NCBI RefSeq assembly: GCF_007558825.1
Contig: NZ_VLTK01000003.1
Location: 248,001 to 312,000, forward strand
Reading direction: 5' to 3'
Length of the DNA stretch: 64,000 bases
From: Brevibacterium aurantiacum
Lineage (GTDB): Bacteria > Actinomycetota > Actinomycetes > Actinomycetales > Brevibacteriaceae
A program made the translations under genes and the position numbers. Shown here piece after piece: positions 26,769 through 35,550 of the stretch (positions within the stretch are counted from its first letter, which is position 1; every line of letters begins with the position of its first letter). The notes beneath the pieces are model-generated. The model worked only from the letters and a program-made list of their open reading frames with translations. It did no database searches and was not told the DNA's origin.

Positions 26769-28029
26769 GTGCGGAGATCGGCACTCGCTCATCGACGCCG
26801 TGGAACATCGCCGGGAAGTCGAGGTCACCGGTCAGCTGCAGCGGCGCAAACCCGTAGCCGGTGATGCCCAGTTCTGCCATGGACTTATTGTCCGTTCCGC
26901 CCGACAGCGTATACGGCAGAACCTTCGCTGAGGGGTCGTCATCGAGCAGGCTCTTGCGCATCTGTGCGACCAGCGGCGTGTCGAAGGGCGCTTCCAAAGC
27001 ATCTCCCTCGTCATTGGCCTCGATGTCGATGCCCTCCCCCGCGAGCTCCTTGATCTTGAGCATCACATCCTCGTGCTGACCTGGCAGGGTCCGGCAGTCG
27101 ACGTAGGCCGTGGCCGTGCCGGGGATGACGTTGTGCTTGTACCCGGCATTGAGGAATGACGGATTCGAGGTGTTCTGCAGGGTCGGGGCGACGAACTTCT
27201 CGACAGAGCCGAGTTCGGCCAGGAGCTCACCGATCGTATCGGCCCGGAATTCGATGCCGGTGATCTCCGCGACTCCTTCGAGGAGTTGCCTTGTTGCGAC
27301 CGGGATCTCCTGCGGCCATGGATATTCGCCGATGCGGGCGATGGCTGCGGCAAGCCGGGTGACCGGGTTGTCATCGTTGCGCTGGGAGCCGTGACCCGCC
27401 GTGCCGTGGGCGATGAGGTTGAGCCAGGCGAGGCCCTTCTCTGCGGTCTGGACGAGGTACACGCGCTGGCCGCGGACATCGACGGAATAGCCGCCGACCT
27501 CGGAGATGGCCTCGGTGGCTCCGGCGAAGAGCTCCGGGTGGTTGCGGACCATATAGCGGGCGCCGTAGTTCCCACCGGCCTCCTCGTCGGCGAAGAAGGC
27601 GATGATGAGGTCTCGGCGCGGACGCAGACCCTGGCGGAGCATATCGCGGACGGCGGCGATGATCATCGCGTCCATGTCCTTCATGTCGACAGCTCCGCGA
27701 CCCCAGAGCAGCTCGTCCTTGATGACACCGGCGAAGGGGTCGACGCTCCAGTCCTCTGCCGCCGCCGGAACCACATCGGTGTGGCCGTGGACGACGAGCG
27801 CGTCCGCCTGGGGATCGGTTCCCTTGATCCGGGCGACCAAGGAGGCCCTGCCCGGTTCGGATTCGATGATCGTCGACGTCAGTCCCACCTCGTCGAACCA
27901 GCCTGCGATGAGATCCGCGGCCGGCCGTTCGGGGTTGACCTTGTTGCCTCCCCAATTCTGTGTGTCGATGCGAATGAGCTGCTGGCACAGAGAGGTGACC
28001 TCGGCCTCGGCGGCGCTGAAATCGTACAC
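26722..28029 (-). CDS. M20/M25/M40 family zinc metallopeptidase
   Basis: Cytosolic di-zinc peptidase or amidohydrolase of 435 residues. Metal ligands are seen in VVHGHTDVVPA (His, Asp), WGRGAVDMKD (bridging Asp) and FFADEEAGG (catalytic Glu-Glu), with a late histidine in AMFHGVDERV. The dimerisation domain lies in the middle (HGTAGHGSQRNDDNP). The start is GTG with GGGAGA upstream. Substrate preference (dipeptides or N-acyl amino acids) cannot be decided. Confidence 0.92.
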   Translation of the reverse strand: MYDFSAAEAEVTSLCQQLIRIDTQNWGGNKVNPERPAADLIAGWFDEVGLTSTIIESEPGRASLVARIKGTDPQADALVVHGHTDVVPAAAEDWSVDPFAGVIKDELLWGRGAVDMKDMDAMIIAAVRDMLRQGLRPRRDLIIAFFADEEAGGNYGARYMVRNHPELFAGATEAISEVGGYSVDVRGQRVYLVQTAEKGLAWLNLIAHGTAGHGSQRNDDNPVTRLAAAIARIGEYPWPQEIPVATRQLLEGVAEITGIEFRADTIGELLAELGSVEKFVAPTLQNTSNPSFLNAGYKHNVIPGTATAYVDCRTLPGQHEDVMLKIKELAGEGIDIEANDEGDALEAPFDTPLVAQMRKSLLDDDPSAKVLPYTLSGGTDNKSMAELGITGYGFAPLQLTGDLDFPAMFHGVDERVPISALKFGARVLGDFLMKA

Positions 28030-28148
28030 GGTGTCTCCCGTCGGATTGGTGCAAAGATGCTGACGTGATCCACGTTATAGCACCTGTCGCAGTCCGACCC
28101 ATGGTGTCCGCGGATCGTGATTTCCGGGCCAGCAGCAGGAGTGAATGA

Positions 28149-28183
28149 GAAATGGCCTCCGGATCAGATCCGGAAGCCATTTC
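28149..28183 (-). terminator. Hairpin terminator of tRNA-Leu
   Basis: Two 17-base arms (28149-28165 and 28167-28183) pair along their full length around a one-base centre. The one mismatch on the plus strand (C-A) becomes a G-U pair on the minus strand, so the hairpin is complete only in RNA from the tRNA strand. It begins nine bases past the tRNA 3' end. The U-run is weak. Confidence 0.75.
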
Positions 28184-28191
28184 CTCTGTTG

Positions 28192-28279
28192 TGCGCGAAG
28201 GGGGACTTGAACCCCCACGCCCGATAAGTTGGGCACTAGCACCTCAAGCTAGCGCGTCTACCAATTCCGCCACTCGCGC
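28192..28279 (-). tRNA. tRNA-Leu (anticodon GAG)
   Basis: Folds as a class II tRNA. The acceptor stem is GCGCGAG/TTCGCGC with discriminator A, and the D-arm contains GGCGGAATTGGTAGACGC. The anticodon stem CTAGC/GCTAG encloses loop TTGAGGT with anticodon GAG. There is a long variable arm, and T-arm GGGGG-TTCAAGT-CCCCC. CCA is not encoded. A promoter lies just upstream and a hairpin just downstream. No integrase or duplicated tRNA end is seen nearby. Confidence 0.97.
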
Positions 28280-28293
28280 TGGCAACAGAGATT

Positions 28294-28321
28294 ACTTTAC
28301 ACGCGACTTTCGGCCGCGCAA
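28294..28321 (-). promoter_or_regulatory. Putative promoter of tRNA-Leu
   Basis: On the minus strand TTGCGC (28321-28316) and TAAAGT (28299-28294) are separated by 16 bases and end 14 bases before the tRNA 5' end, a plausible -35/-10 pair for the housekeeping sigma factor. Confidence 0.5.
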
Positions 28322-28394
28322 AATCAGATCGGCCGATTGTGACGCACGGCACTCAACTGATTCTGCTGAGGTCCTCACCGGCGCTTGCACAGGC

Positions 28395-29252
28395 TCATTC
28401 ACCGAGTTCTGAGACCTCTGAGAGGATGTGCGGTTTGCCGGATTTGAGATCGAAGACGGCGAACTTCGCGGCCTCGTGCCTCTGGCCCTCGGTGATGGCG
28501 AAGCCAACGGTCGACGGCAGCAGCACGGGCTTGGCGAACGACACATCCCATCGGTAGGACCCGAGCCTCGTATCGACTGCGGACAGGGCGCGCGAGGCAC
28601 CGTACATTCCGTGGGCGATGAGGCGCGGGAAGCCGAAGCCCTTCGCCGCCAATCCGTTGAGGTGGATCGGGTTGTAGTCACCCGAGGCGTGAGCATAGCG
28701 CTGGCCGATGATCGGGTCGAGTCGCCACAGTGCGCTCGGGGTGGGAGCAGCGAACTCCTCCCGCGGCGGCTGTGGCTTCGCTTCTGCATTGGGCAGCTTC
28801 TTGCCCTTAGCCAGATAGGTCGTGGTCTCCCGCATGCGCAGCGCACCCTCAACCTTCGCCTCGACGATGACCTCGATCGTGGTTCCGGCCGCATGCTGGT
28901 AGGGACCGGCCAACTCCACATGGAAGTCGACGCTGTCACCGATATGCACGGCGCCGAGGCTGTCGATCCTGTTGTGGATGTGGACCATGCCCATCATCGG
29001 CAGCGGCACCTCGGGGTCGCCGAGCAGTTGCATGCTCAGCGGGAACGCGAGGACGTGAAGGTAGCCCGGGTGGACGGTGTTGCCCAGCCCGGCACCGATG
29101 ACGGTGGTGAAACCGGCGTAGGCATCGGCCTCGATCGGCATGCTGCGATCCAGGGCGCGGCTGGGCAGGTCCGGGCTCGTGCGTGTGCCCAGCGGCAGAG
29201 CCTTGAGCACGGCCTTGGCATAGAGCGGAAGCATCGAATCCTTCGCCATCAT
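28395..29252 (-). CDS. MaoC-family (R)-enoyl-CoA hydratase, double hot-dog
   Basis: Hydratase/dehydratase of 285 residues, expected to hydrate trans-2-enoyl-CoA or dehydrate 3-hydroxyacyl-CoA. The C-terminal hot-dog carries the catalytic signature YAHASGDYNPIHLN with the Asp and His pair; the N-terminal half is a second, non-catalytic hot-dog. The ATG at 29252 overlaps the fabG stop by four bases. It is the third gene of the thiolase-FabG-MaoC operon and corresponds to Rv0241c (HtdX). Confidence 0.92.
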   Translation of the reverse strand: MMAKDSMLPLYAKAVLKALPLGTRTSPDLPSRALDRSMPIEADAYAGFTTVIGAGLGNTVHPGYLHVLAFPLSMQLLGDPEVPLPMMGMVHIHNRIDSLGAVHIGDSVDFHVELAGPYQHAAGTTIEVIVEAKVEGALRMRETTTYLAKGKKLPNAEAKPQPPREEFAAPTPSALWRLDPIIGQRYAHASGDYNPIHLNGLAAKGFGFPRLIAHGMYGASRALSAVDTRLGSYRWDVSFAKPVLLPSTVGFAITEGQRHEAAKFAVFDLKSGKPHILSEVSELGE

Positions 29253-30601
29253 GCACCCACCATGTTCTGGCCGCACACCCGCAGCGTCAGACCATTGATC
29301 CCACGAGCCCCCGCCGAGGCGAGGAATCCGATGGTCTCGGCCACGTCGACGGGCTGTCCGCCCTGCTGAAGACTGGAGAGCCTGCGGGCAACCTGCCTGG
29401 TCAGGGCTGGCATCTTGGCCGTCATATCGGTTTCGATGAAGCCGGGAGCCACAGCATTGATCGTTCCTCCGCGCTGCGCGAAGTCCGGCGCCGAGGCGGC
29501 GGTGAGTCCGATGACTCCGGCTTTCGAAGTTGCGTAGTTCGTCTGCCCGCGGTTGCCTGCGATCCCCGAGGTCGAGGCCAGCGACACGACCTGGGCGCCC
29601 TCGGCGAAGAGGCCCTCAGCCTGCAGGTGGGCGTTGATGCGGGCCTGGGAGGCGATGTTGACGGCGATGACGGAATCCCAGCGGGAGGCATCCATATTCG
29701 CCAGCATCTTGTCCCGGGTGATTCCGGCATTGTGGACGAGGATGTCGACGGGGCCACCGACTGCCTCGGCGATCTTCTCCGCCGCGGTCTCCGCGGTGAT
29801 GTCGAGCTGGAGCGATCTGCCGCCGACTTCGTTCATCACCTCAGCCAGAGCCTGCCCGGCCTGCGGCATGTCGACGCCGATGAGCTGTGCACCGTCACGG
29901 GCAAGGTTGCGCGCAATCGCAGCACCGATACCACGAGCGGCACCGGTCACGACTGCGGTGCGTCCTGCCAGCGGGCCCGCTTCACCGGTGGAGAGGAATT
30001 CCTTCATCCCCATCGGGGTGCCGGCCTGCGTCGAGACGGTGATGAACTGGCCCGAGACATAGGCTGATTTGCCAGAGAGGAGGAACCAGAGTGCGGTGGA
30101 CACCGAGGGTGCCTGCACGTCGACGCCGTCGAGGAGGATCCCGTTGGCGGTGGCTCCTCTGCGCATCTCGTGAGCTAGGGACCGTGTCAGGCCGGTGATC
30201 CCCTGAGTCGCGGCTGCGAGTTCCGGGCTCTGCTGCTGCGGGTTCGGGGCAGCAGAGATCGTGATGACGCGTCCGCAGCGGGCCAGTGAACGCAGCGCAG
30301 TTCCGACCTCGAGCACGGTCGCCGACAGGTCGGCGGGCGCGGTGGCTTCGTCGAAGACTGCGATGATGGCTCGCAGGGACTCCCCCGAGTTTGCGTGGCG
30401 TCGAACCTCGAGGCCGTTGTCCAACAGCAGGTCAGCCAGCTTCTGCGCCTCGGGTCCGGCGCCGAGTACGAGCACCGGCTTCCGACGGTAGTCCGCCGGA
30501 GTTGAGTCGAAGCGGTGCAGTTCGACCGGCTGCGGCAGGCCCAGTGTCTTCGCGACCTGTTTCAGTGGGCCGTTGACCAAGTCCAGGTAGGTGTCTTTCA
30601 T
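29249..30601 (-). CDS. Two-domain 3-oxoacyl-ACP/CoA reductase (FabG4-like)
   Basis: High-molecular-weight short-chain dehydrogenase of 450 residues. The first 200 residues are a degenerate Rossmann domain (VLVLGAGPEAQKLADLLL). Residues about 210-450 are the working ketoreductase with TGAARGIGAAIARNLA, the NAG motif in HNAGITRDKML, serine in STSGIAGN and the YATSK motif. This matches Mtb FabG4 (Rv0242c), an NADH-dependent enzyme. It overlaps the thiolase stop by four bases (ATGA). Direction (synthesis or degradation) is not settled by sequence. Confidence 0.93.
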   Translation of the reverse strand: MKDTYLDLVNGPLKQVAKTLGLPQPVELHRFDSTPADYRRKPVLVLGAGPEAQKLADLLLDNGLEVRRHANSGESLRAIIAVFDEATAPADLSATVLEVGTALRSLARCGRVITISAAPNPQQQSPELAAATQGITGLTRSLAHEMRRGATANGILLDGVDVQAPSVSTALWFLLSGKSAYVSGQFITVSTQAGTPMGMKEFLSTGEAGPLAGRTAVVTGAARGIGAAIARNLARDGAQLIGVDMPQAGQALAEVMNEVGGRSLQLDITAETAAEKIAEAVGGPVDILVHNAGITRDKMLANMDASRWDSVIAVNIASQARINAHLQAEGLFAEGAQVVSLASTSGIAGNRGQTNYATSKAGVIGLTAASAPDFAQRGGTINAVAPGFIETDMTAKMPALTRQVARRLSSLQQGGQPVDVAETIGFLASAGARGINGLTLRVCGQNMVGA

Positions 30602-31887
30602 GCTGCCTCCACAATCGCAGTGAGTCCCTGGCCGCCTGCAGCGCAGATCGAAACCAGCGACCTCTTCTTGCCGGTGAGCTTGAGGTACTTCGCGGTGGAG
30701 GCGATGATGCGCCCACCGGTCGCCGCGAACGGGTGTCCGGCGGCGAGGCTTGAGCCGAGCGGATTGAGCTTGGCCCGGTCGATGCTGCCCAGGGCCCCGT
30801 CGAGACCGGCCTTGTTTCGGCAGAACTCCTCAGACTCCCACGCTGCCAGATGAGCAAGCACTGTCGAGGCGAAGGCTTCGTGGATTTCGAAGACGTCGAA
30901 GTCTTCGAATGTCAGACCGTTACGGGCCAGCAGACGAGGAACCGCGTAAGCGGGAGCCATGAGCAGCCCTTCGGAACCGTCAACGAAGTCGACGGCGGCC
31001 ACTTCGGCATCGACGAGTCGAGCCAGCGGGGTGTATCCGTGTTCGTTCGCCCAATCTTCACTGCCCAACAGCACCGAGGAGGCGCCGTCAGTGAGTGGAG
31101 TCGAGTTGCCCGCAGTCATCGTTGCCGGGGTCTTCAGGTTGCGACCGAAGACCGGCGCCAGCTTCGCCAGCGATTCGACGCTCGAGTCCGGGCGCAGGTT
31201 CGTATCGCGACTCACGCCGAGGTAGGGAGTCGAGAGATCATCGAAGAAGCCCTCGTCCCAGGCCTGGGCCAGGTTGCGGTGCGAGGCCGCCGCGAGTTCG
31301 TCCTGAGCCTCGCGAGTGATCTGCCACTCGGCTGTGGTGATTGCCTGATGCTCGCCCATACTCATACCTGTGCGAGGTTCACCCGTTGAGGGAGCTTGCG
31401 GGGCAAGGTATGCCGGACGAATCTGAGCGGCGATCTTGGCCCTCTGGGCCAGCGTCTTCGCCCGCGAAAGTTCGAGCAGAATCTCACGCATCGAATCATT
31501 GACGACGATGGGGGCATCCGAGGTCGAGTCGACGCCCGAGGCGATACCCGACTCGAGCTGACCCGCGTTGATCTTGTTGTTGAGGCTGACGACGGTCTCA
31601 AGACCGGTCGCGCAGGCCTGCCCGACATCGAAGGCCGGGGTAGTCGGCGATAGGGCAGAACCGAGAACGGCCTCGCGAGTCAGGTTGAAGTCCTTCGAGT
31701 GTTTGAGGACTGCGCCTCCGGCGACTTCGCCGATGCGTTCTCCGGCGAGCCCGAAGCGAGCGACGAGACCATCGATGGTGCTGGTGAGCATATCGAGATT
31801 GCTGGCCTTCGAATACTGCTTGTTCGAGCGAGCGAACGGAATGCGGTTGCCGCCAAGGATGACGGCGCGCTGGGTGGGAGTGGACAT
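30598..31887 (-). CDS. Acetyl-CoA acyltransferase (thiolase, FadA2-like)
   Basis: Thiolase of 429 residues that cleaves or forms 3-ketoacyl-CoA. The nucleophilic cysteine lies in GQACATGLE, the histidines in EIHEAFA and AGHPFAATGGR, and the second cysteine in SICAAGGQG. GGAGG precedes the ATG at 31887; a GTG two codons upstream lies within that ribosome site and is rejected. It heads the operon with fabG and maoC, corresponding to Rv0243, and its promoter faces the tetR promoter across a palindromic operator. Confidence 0.94.
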   Translation of the reverse strand: MSTPTQRAVILGGNRIPFARSNKQYSKASNLDMLTSTIDGLVARFGLAGERIGEVAGGAVLKHSKDFNLTREAVLGSALSPTTPAFDVGQACATGLETVVSLNNKINAGQLESGIASGVDSTSDAPIVVNDSMREILLELSRAKTLAQRAKIAAQIRPAYLAPQAPSTGEPRTGMSMGEHQAITTAEWQITREAQDELAAASHRNLAQAWDEGFFDDLSTPYLGVSRDTNLRPDSSVESLAKLAPVFGRNLKTPATMTAGNSTPLTDGASSVLLGSEDWANEHGYTPLARLVDAEVAAVDFVDGSEGLLMAPAYAVPRLLARNGLTFEDFDVFEIHEAFASTVLAHLAAWESEEFCRNKAGLDGALGSIDRAKLNPLGSSLAAGHPFAATGGRIIASTAKYLKLTGKKRSLVSICAAGGQGLTAIVEAA

Positions 31888-31920
31888 TTGCACCTCCGGT
31901 ATATGGATTTAACTGCTACC

Positions 31921-31939
31921 GACAGTACCTGATACTGTC
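31921..31939. promoter_or_regulatory. Palindromic operator between thiolase operon and tetR
   Basis: Perfect inverted repeat GACAGTA-N5-TACTGTC, seven bases before the tetR start and 34 bases from the thiolase start. Size and place fit a TetR-dimer operator controlling both divergent units; autoregulation is inferred. Confidence 0.7.
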
Positions 31940-31945
31940 TGTCAT

Positions 31946-32533
31946 ATGAAATCGCTCACAGATGGTCGTTCCACCCGGTGGCAGCAGCATCGCGACCTCA
32001 GACGCCGTGAACTGCTGCGCGCGGTCCGGCATGTCGTCGACGAGCACGGAGACGAACTGTCGATGGAGCAGATTTCGGAATACTCGGGAACGACGAAGTC
32101 GGTGCTCTACCGGTATTTCACGGATCGTGCCGGACTGCAGGCGGCAATGGGCGAATGGGCGATGGATGTCATCTCCAAATCACTCGATGACGCAACAGCA
32201 GCCTCGGCGCAGGATGCACTGACGGAGATGATTCACGCCTTCGTCGCGCTCGCTGCAGAGTCACCGAACATCTACCGATTCTGCGATACCGCGGTCAATC
32301 GCTTCGCCCCCACAGAGACTGGTGGCTTCTTCAATTCCATCGCCGGCCTTCTGGCCGAGCGGCTCGGTCTCGGAGGATCACAGGGGCAGCTGTGGGCAGC
32401 GGGTGCAATTGGCTTCGTGCGCGCTGCAACCGAAAACTGGCTGACCGACCCCAGCCGCCCCGATGAATTCGCCACCGCAATCAGTCAATGGCTCTGGGCC
32501 TCGCTGCCCGCAAAACTAGGAGTAGACGAATGA
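31946..32533 (+). CDS. TetR-family transcriptional regulator
   Basis: Regulator of 195 residues with an N-terminal HTH (MEQISEYSGTTKSVLYRYFTDRAGL, seen in pieces around residues 45-70) and an all-helical ligand domain. It diverges from the thiolase-fabG-maoC operon and overlaps the downstream acyl-CoA oxidase by four bases, so it probably represses both units in response to an acyl-CoA. A perfect palindrome lies just before its start. The ligand is unknown. Confidence 0.92.
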   Translation: MKSLTDGRSTRWQQHRDLRRRELLRAVRHVVDEHGDELSMEQISEYSGTTKSVLYRYFTDRAGLQAAMGEWAMDVISKSLDDATAASAQDALTEMIHAFVALAAESPNIYRFCDTAVNRFAPTETGGFFNSIAGLLAERLGLGGSQGQLWAAGAIGFVRAATENWLTDPSRPDEFATAISQWLWASLPAKLGVDE

Positions 32534-34596
32534 AGCTTTCCCTTGATCCACAGGCGATCAACACCGCACTCGACGGACAGTGGGCCGAGGCTCGACGTCA
32601 GGGGCGCACCCTGGCACTCGAAGAGATCACCCATGAAGACCCGGCCGATGACCTTGAGACCACACGAGCGAAGACGCTCGCCGGGGTGAGGCTCATGGCT
32701 GACACCGGACTGCCGATGGTGGCCCTGCCACCGTCACTCGGCGGACGCAATAAGCATGCGACCAATATCGCCAGCTTCGAGGAGACCGTCACCGCCTCCC
32801 CCAGTCTCCAGGTCAAGGCAGGAGTCCAGTTCGGACTCTTCGGCGGAGCGATCCTGCACCTGGGCAACCCCGAGCAGCACGATGCGTGGTTGGTCGCAGC
32901 ACAGAAGGGCGAACTTCTGGGATCCTTCGCAATGACGGAGATCGGACACGGCTCCGATGTGGCCGCGGTCGGCACCACGGCGACCTATGAGGCCGAGAAG
33001 GAAGAGTTCGTCATCAACACGCCCTTCCGTGCCGCGACCAAGGAATACATCGGAAATGCCGCCCGTGATGCACGTGCCGCGGTCGTCTTCGCCCAGCTCA
33101 TCACCAATGGGGTCAACCATGGTGTCCATGCGTTCTTCGTGCCGATCCGAGATGAGAGCGGCACCATCCTGTCGGGCATCAGCATCGAAGATGACGGCTA
33201 CAAGGGCGGGCTCAAGGGCGTCGACAACGGCCGGATCGTCTTCGAGCAGGTTCGCATTCCTCGATTCAATCTTCTCGATCGCTACGGCGCTGTGAATCCC
33301 GCAGGCGACTACACCTCCCCCATCGACTCCCCCGGACGTCGCTTCTTCACGATGCTCGGAACCCTCGTCCAGGGCCGTGTCTCCCTCGACGGTGCGGCCA
33401 TCGTGGCCTCGAAGCTGGCGCTCGACATCGCCGTGCGGTACGGACTCGAACGCAAGCAGTTCACCTCCGTCGACGACATCAACGAGACCACCCTGCTGGA
33501 CTATCAGCAGCACCAGCGCCGCCTCATGCCGGCCATCGCCTCGGTCTACGCCTCGACCTTCGCCCACGAGAAGCTGCTCACCTCGTTCGAGGAAGTCTTC
33601 TCCGGGGCCGACGAGAGTGAGGAGAATCGGGCTCTGCTCGAAACCCGAGCCGCAGCGTTCAAAGCCGACACGACATGGATGGCCCTCGATGTCATCCAAG
33701 AGGCCAGGGAAGCCTGCGGCGGCGCCGGCTACATGGCCGAGAACCGCCTCGTGGGACTGCGCGCCGACCTCGACATCTACGCCACGTTCGAGGGCGACAA
33801 CACGGTGCTCCTGCAGCTGGCAGCCAAGCGCCTCCTCGGCGACTATGCAAAGGAATTCGCGAACATCGACGTCGGCGGGGCCGCCCGCTACATCGGCACC
33901 CAGGCGGCCGAGCACACGCTCTACCGCACCGGACTGGCCAATGCGGGACTCGCCATCTCCGACGTATTCACCCCCAACCTCGGCGATAAGCGGATCCGCT
34001 CCGGACGTCTGCAGCGCTCGCTTCTCGAGACCAGGCTCGAAGTCATGGTCTCCGGACTGGCCCAGGCGCTGCGTCCAGCGATGAAGATGTCAGCCGCCGA
34101 CGCCGCGGACCTGTTCAACTCCAATCAGCATGAGTTCATAGAGATGGCTCGTGCCTACGTCGAGTTGGAGAAGTGGAAGGCCCTCGATGAGGCGATGAGG
34201 GAGCAGCAGGATCCTGACCAGAACAAGCTGTTCCGACGTCTGCGCGACACCTACGGTCTCAGTCTCATCGAGAAGCATGTTGGCTGGCACCTCATGTACG
34301 GTCGTCTGCCGATGCTGCGTGCTCGTCAGCTCAACGAGACGCTGAACCGCCTGTGCGAGAAGCTGTCTGCCAATGCCTTGGACCTGGTGGACGCATTCGG
34401 TTACGGCGACGATCACCGCCGTGCCACGATCTCGACCGGAGTCGAGGCTGAGCGACAGGACGAGGCCGCCGACTACTACCGTCACTCCCGTGCGCAGGAG
34501 GACTATGCTGTGCCGGAGAAGCAGCTGCGCAAGGCGGAGAAGGCTGCGCGGAAGGCAGCTGAGAAGGACGGCCGCAAGGCCAAGGCCGGAAGGTAG
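32530..34596 (+). CDS. Acyl-CoA dehydrogenase/oxidase family flavoprotein (acyl-CoA oxidase-like)
   Basis: FAD enzyme of 688 residues, longer than ordinary acyl-CoA dehydrogenases and with acyl-CoA oxidase features: the block TEIGHGSDVAAVGTTATY, GVDNGRIVFEQVRIPRFNLL, SPGRRFFTMLGTLVQGR and the catalytic glutamate in TFEGDNTVLLQL. If it is an oxidase it makes H2O2 while forming the trans-2-enoyl-CoA. The C-terminus is a Lys/Ala-rich tail. The ATG at 32530 overlaps the tetR stop by four bases. In M. tuberculosis the equivalent place holds fadE5, a different subfamily. Confidence 0.9.
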   Translation: MKLSLDPQAINTALDGQWAEARRQGRTLALEEITHEDPADDLETTRAKTLAGVRLMADTGLPMVALPPSLGGRNKHATNIASFEETVTASPSLQVKAGVQFGLFGGAILHLGNPEQHDAWLVAAQKGELLGSFAMTEIGHGSDVAAVGTTATYEAEKEEFVINTPFRAATKEYIGNAARDARAAVVFAQLITNGVNHGVHAFFVPIRDESGTILSGISIEDDGYKGGLKGVDNGRIVFEQVRIPRFNLLDRYGAVNPAGDYTSPIDSPGRRFFTMLGTLVQGRVSLDGAAIVASKLALDIAVRYGLERKQFTSVDDINETTLLDYQQHQRRLMPAIASVYASTFAHEKLLTSFEEVFSGADESEENRALLETRAAAFKADTTWMALDVIQEAREACGGAGYMAENRLVGLRADLDIYATFEGDNTVLLQLAAKRLLGDYAKEFANIDVGGAARYIGTQAAEHTLYRTGLANAGLAISDVFTPNLGDKRIRSGRLQRSLLETRLEVMVSGLAQALRPAMKMSAADAADLFNSNQHEFIEMARAYVELEKWKALDEAMREQQDPDQNKLFRRLRDTYGLSLIEKHVGWHLMYGRLPMLRARQLNETLNRLCEKLSANALDLVDAFGYGDDHRRATISTGVEAERQDEAADYYRHSRAQEDYAVPEKQLRKAEKAARKAAEKDGRKAKAGR

Positions 34597-34616
34597 AGAT
34601 CTCGAAAGTCAGTGAA

Positions 34617-34646
34617 GGGCCGTGCGTCGATTCAGCCGCACGGCCC
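34617..34646 (+). terminator. Hairpin terminator after the acyl-CoA oxidase gene
   Basis: Ten-base GC-rich arms (34617-34626 and 34637-34646) pair perfectly around a ten-base loop, 20 bases past the stop. There is only a short T/C-rich tail. Confidence 0.7.
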
Positions 34647-34893
34647 TCCTGCATTCAGGCGCTGTCGATTGTCAGCCAGGCGCTGATAAAGTTCCTCACA
34701 GCCGTCGAGATCGCCGCGGTCTCGTCGGTAGGCCGTCGTGGTCGGCATTTGAATCTCTGACACGGCGAGTCGCCGCTCCAGGAATGTTCCGCGCGAGTTA
34801 TCTGACCTGCGCGGGCTCTCCGTCCCCGTTCCCACGTCGCCAGCACGCACCGCCGTCCTGTTGCATCGCATCATGAGATGAGGCAGGCAAAGT
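34647..34893. other. Intergenic stretch without a convincing gene
   Basis: About 250 bases between the terminator and the end of the response-regulator gene. On the minus strand an open frame of about 45 codons (ending inside the terminator hairpin) reads like a helical, Arg/Asp-rich protein tail, but it has no start with a ribosome site. I see no promoter or repeat here. Confidence 0.5.
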
Positions 34894-35550
34894 TCAAGGT
34901 GCTGGCGCGTCGGAGAGTGCAAGTATCGCAGCTTGTGTGCGGGTGGATACGCCGAGCTTCTGCAAGATGCGTGAGACGTGAGTTTTCGCAGTTGCGGAAG
35001 AAATGGTGAGCCTCTGAGCAATCTGCCTATTGGTCAAGCCCTCACCGATGAGAATCCAGATTTCTCGCTCGCGACTGGTCAATTCAGATGATGCAGAGGT
35101 CCCAACTGGGCCAGGCTTCTCGGCTCCGGCTGTGCGTCCGGTTGCGTGCGCAATCACATGCCGAGTCACCGAAGGTGTGAGGTAGGAATCGCCGGCAGCG
35201 ACGGCGTGGACTGCATCAATCATGTGCCGTGGTTCTGCGGTCTTCGCAAGGAATCCAGCGGCACCTGCTTCAAGCGCGGCTGTGACATTGTCTGCAATCT
35301 CGAATGCGGTCAGGATCAGCACACGCGCATGAGTATGTTCTGTGACCTCGAGACAGACGTCGATACCATCACGGTCGGGCAGTTGCAGATCGAGCATGAC
35401 AATGTCGGGCGCGTGCTGTTTGACAGCTTCCACGGCTTCACGAGCTGTGGCGGCTTCACCCACGACCACGATGCGCGAATCGGTTGCGAGTATTGCTCTC
35501 GTTCCCGCCCGCACGGACGAATGGTCGTCGACAACAAGGACTCTAGGCAT
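34894..35550 (-). CDS. NarL/LuxR-family response regulator
   Basis: Response regulator of 218 residues. The receiver domain has DDH at residues 8-10 and the phosphorylation site Asp54 in VMLDLQLP. The C-terminal LuxR HTH reads ELTSREREIWILIGEGLTNRQ followed by IAQRL and KTHVSRILQKL. It overlaps the end of the adjacent histidine kinase by eight bases and is its evident partner. The target genes are not known; the membrane-protein operon divergent from the kinase is a candidate. Confidence 0.94.
   Translation of the reverse strand: MPRVLVVDDHSSVRAGTRAILATDSRIVVVGEAATAREAVEAVKQHAPDIVMLDLQLPDRDGIDVCLEVTEHTHARVLILTAFEIADNVTAALEAGAAGFLAKTAEPRHMIDAVHAVAAGDSYLTPSVTRHVIAHATGRTAGAEKPGPVGTSASSELTSREREIWILIGEGLTNRQIAQRLTISSATAKTHVSRILQKLGVSTRTQAAILALSDAPAP

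Noticed and set aside
28192-28279. tRNA-Leu as an integration site
   Set aside because: No integrase, no duplicated tRNA 3' end and ordinary genes on both sides.
34647-34780. Possible remnant gene on the minus strand
   Set aside because: About 45 codons of plausible helical protein but no start, no ribosome site and no recognisable family.
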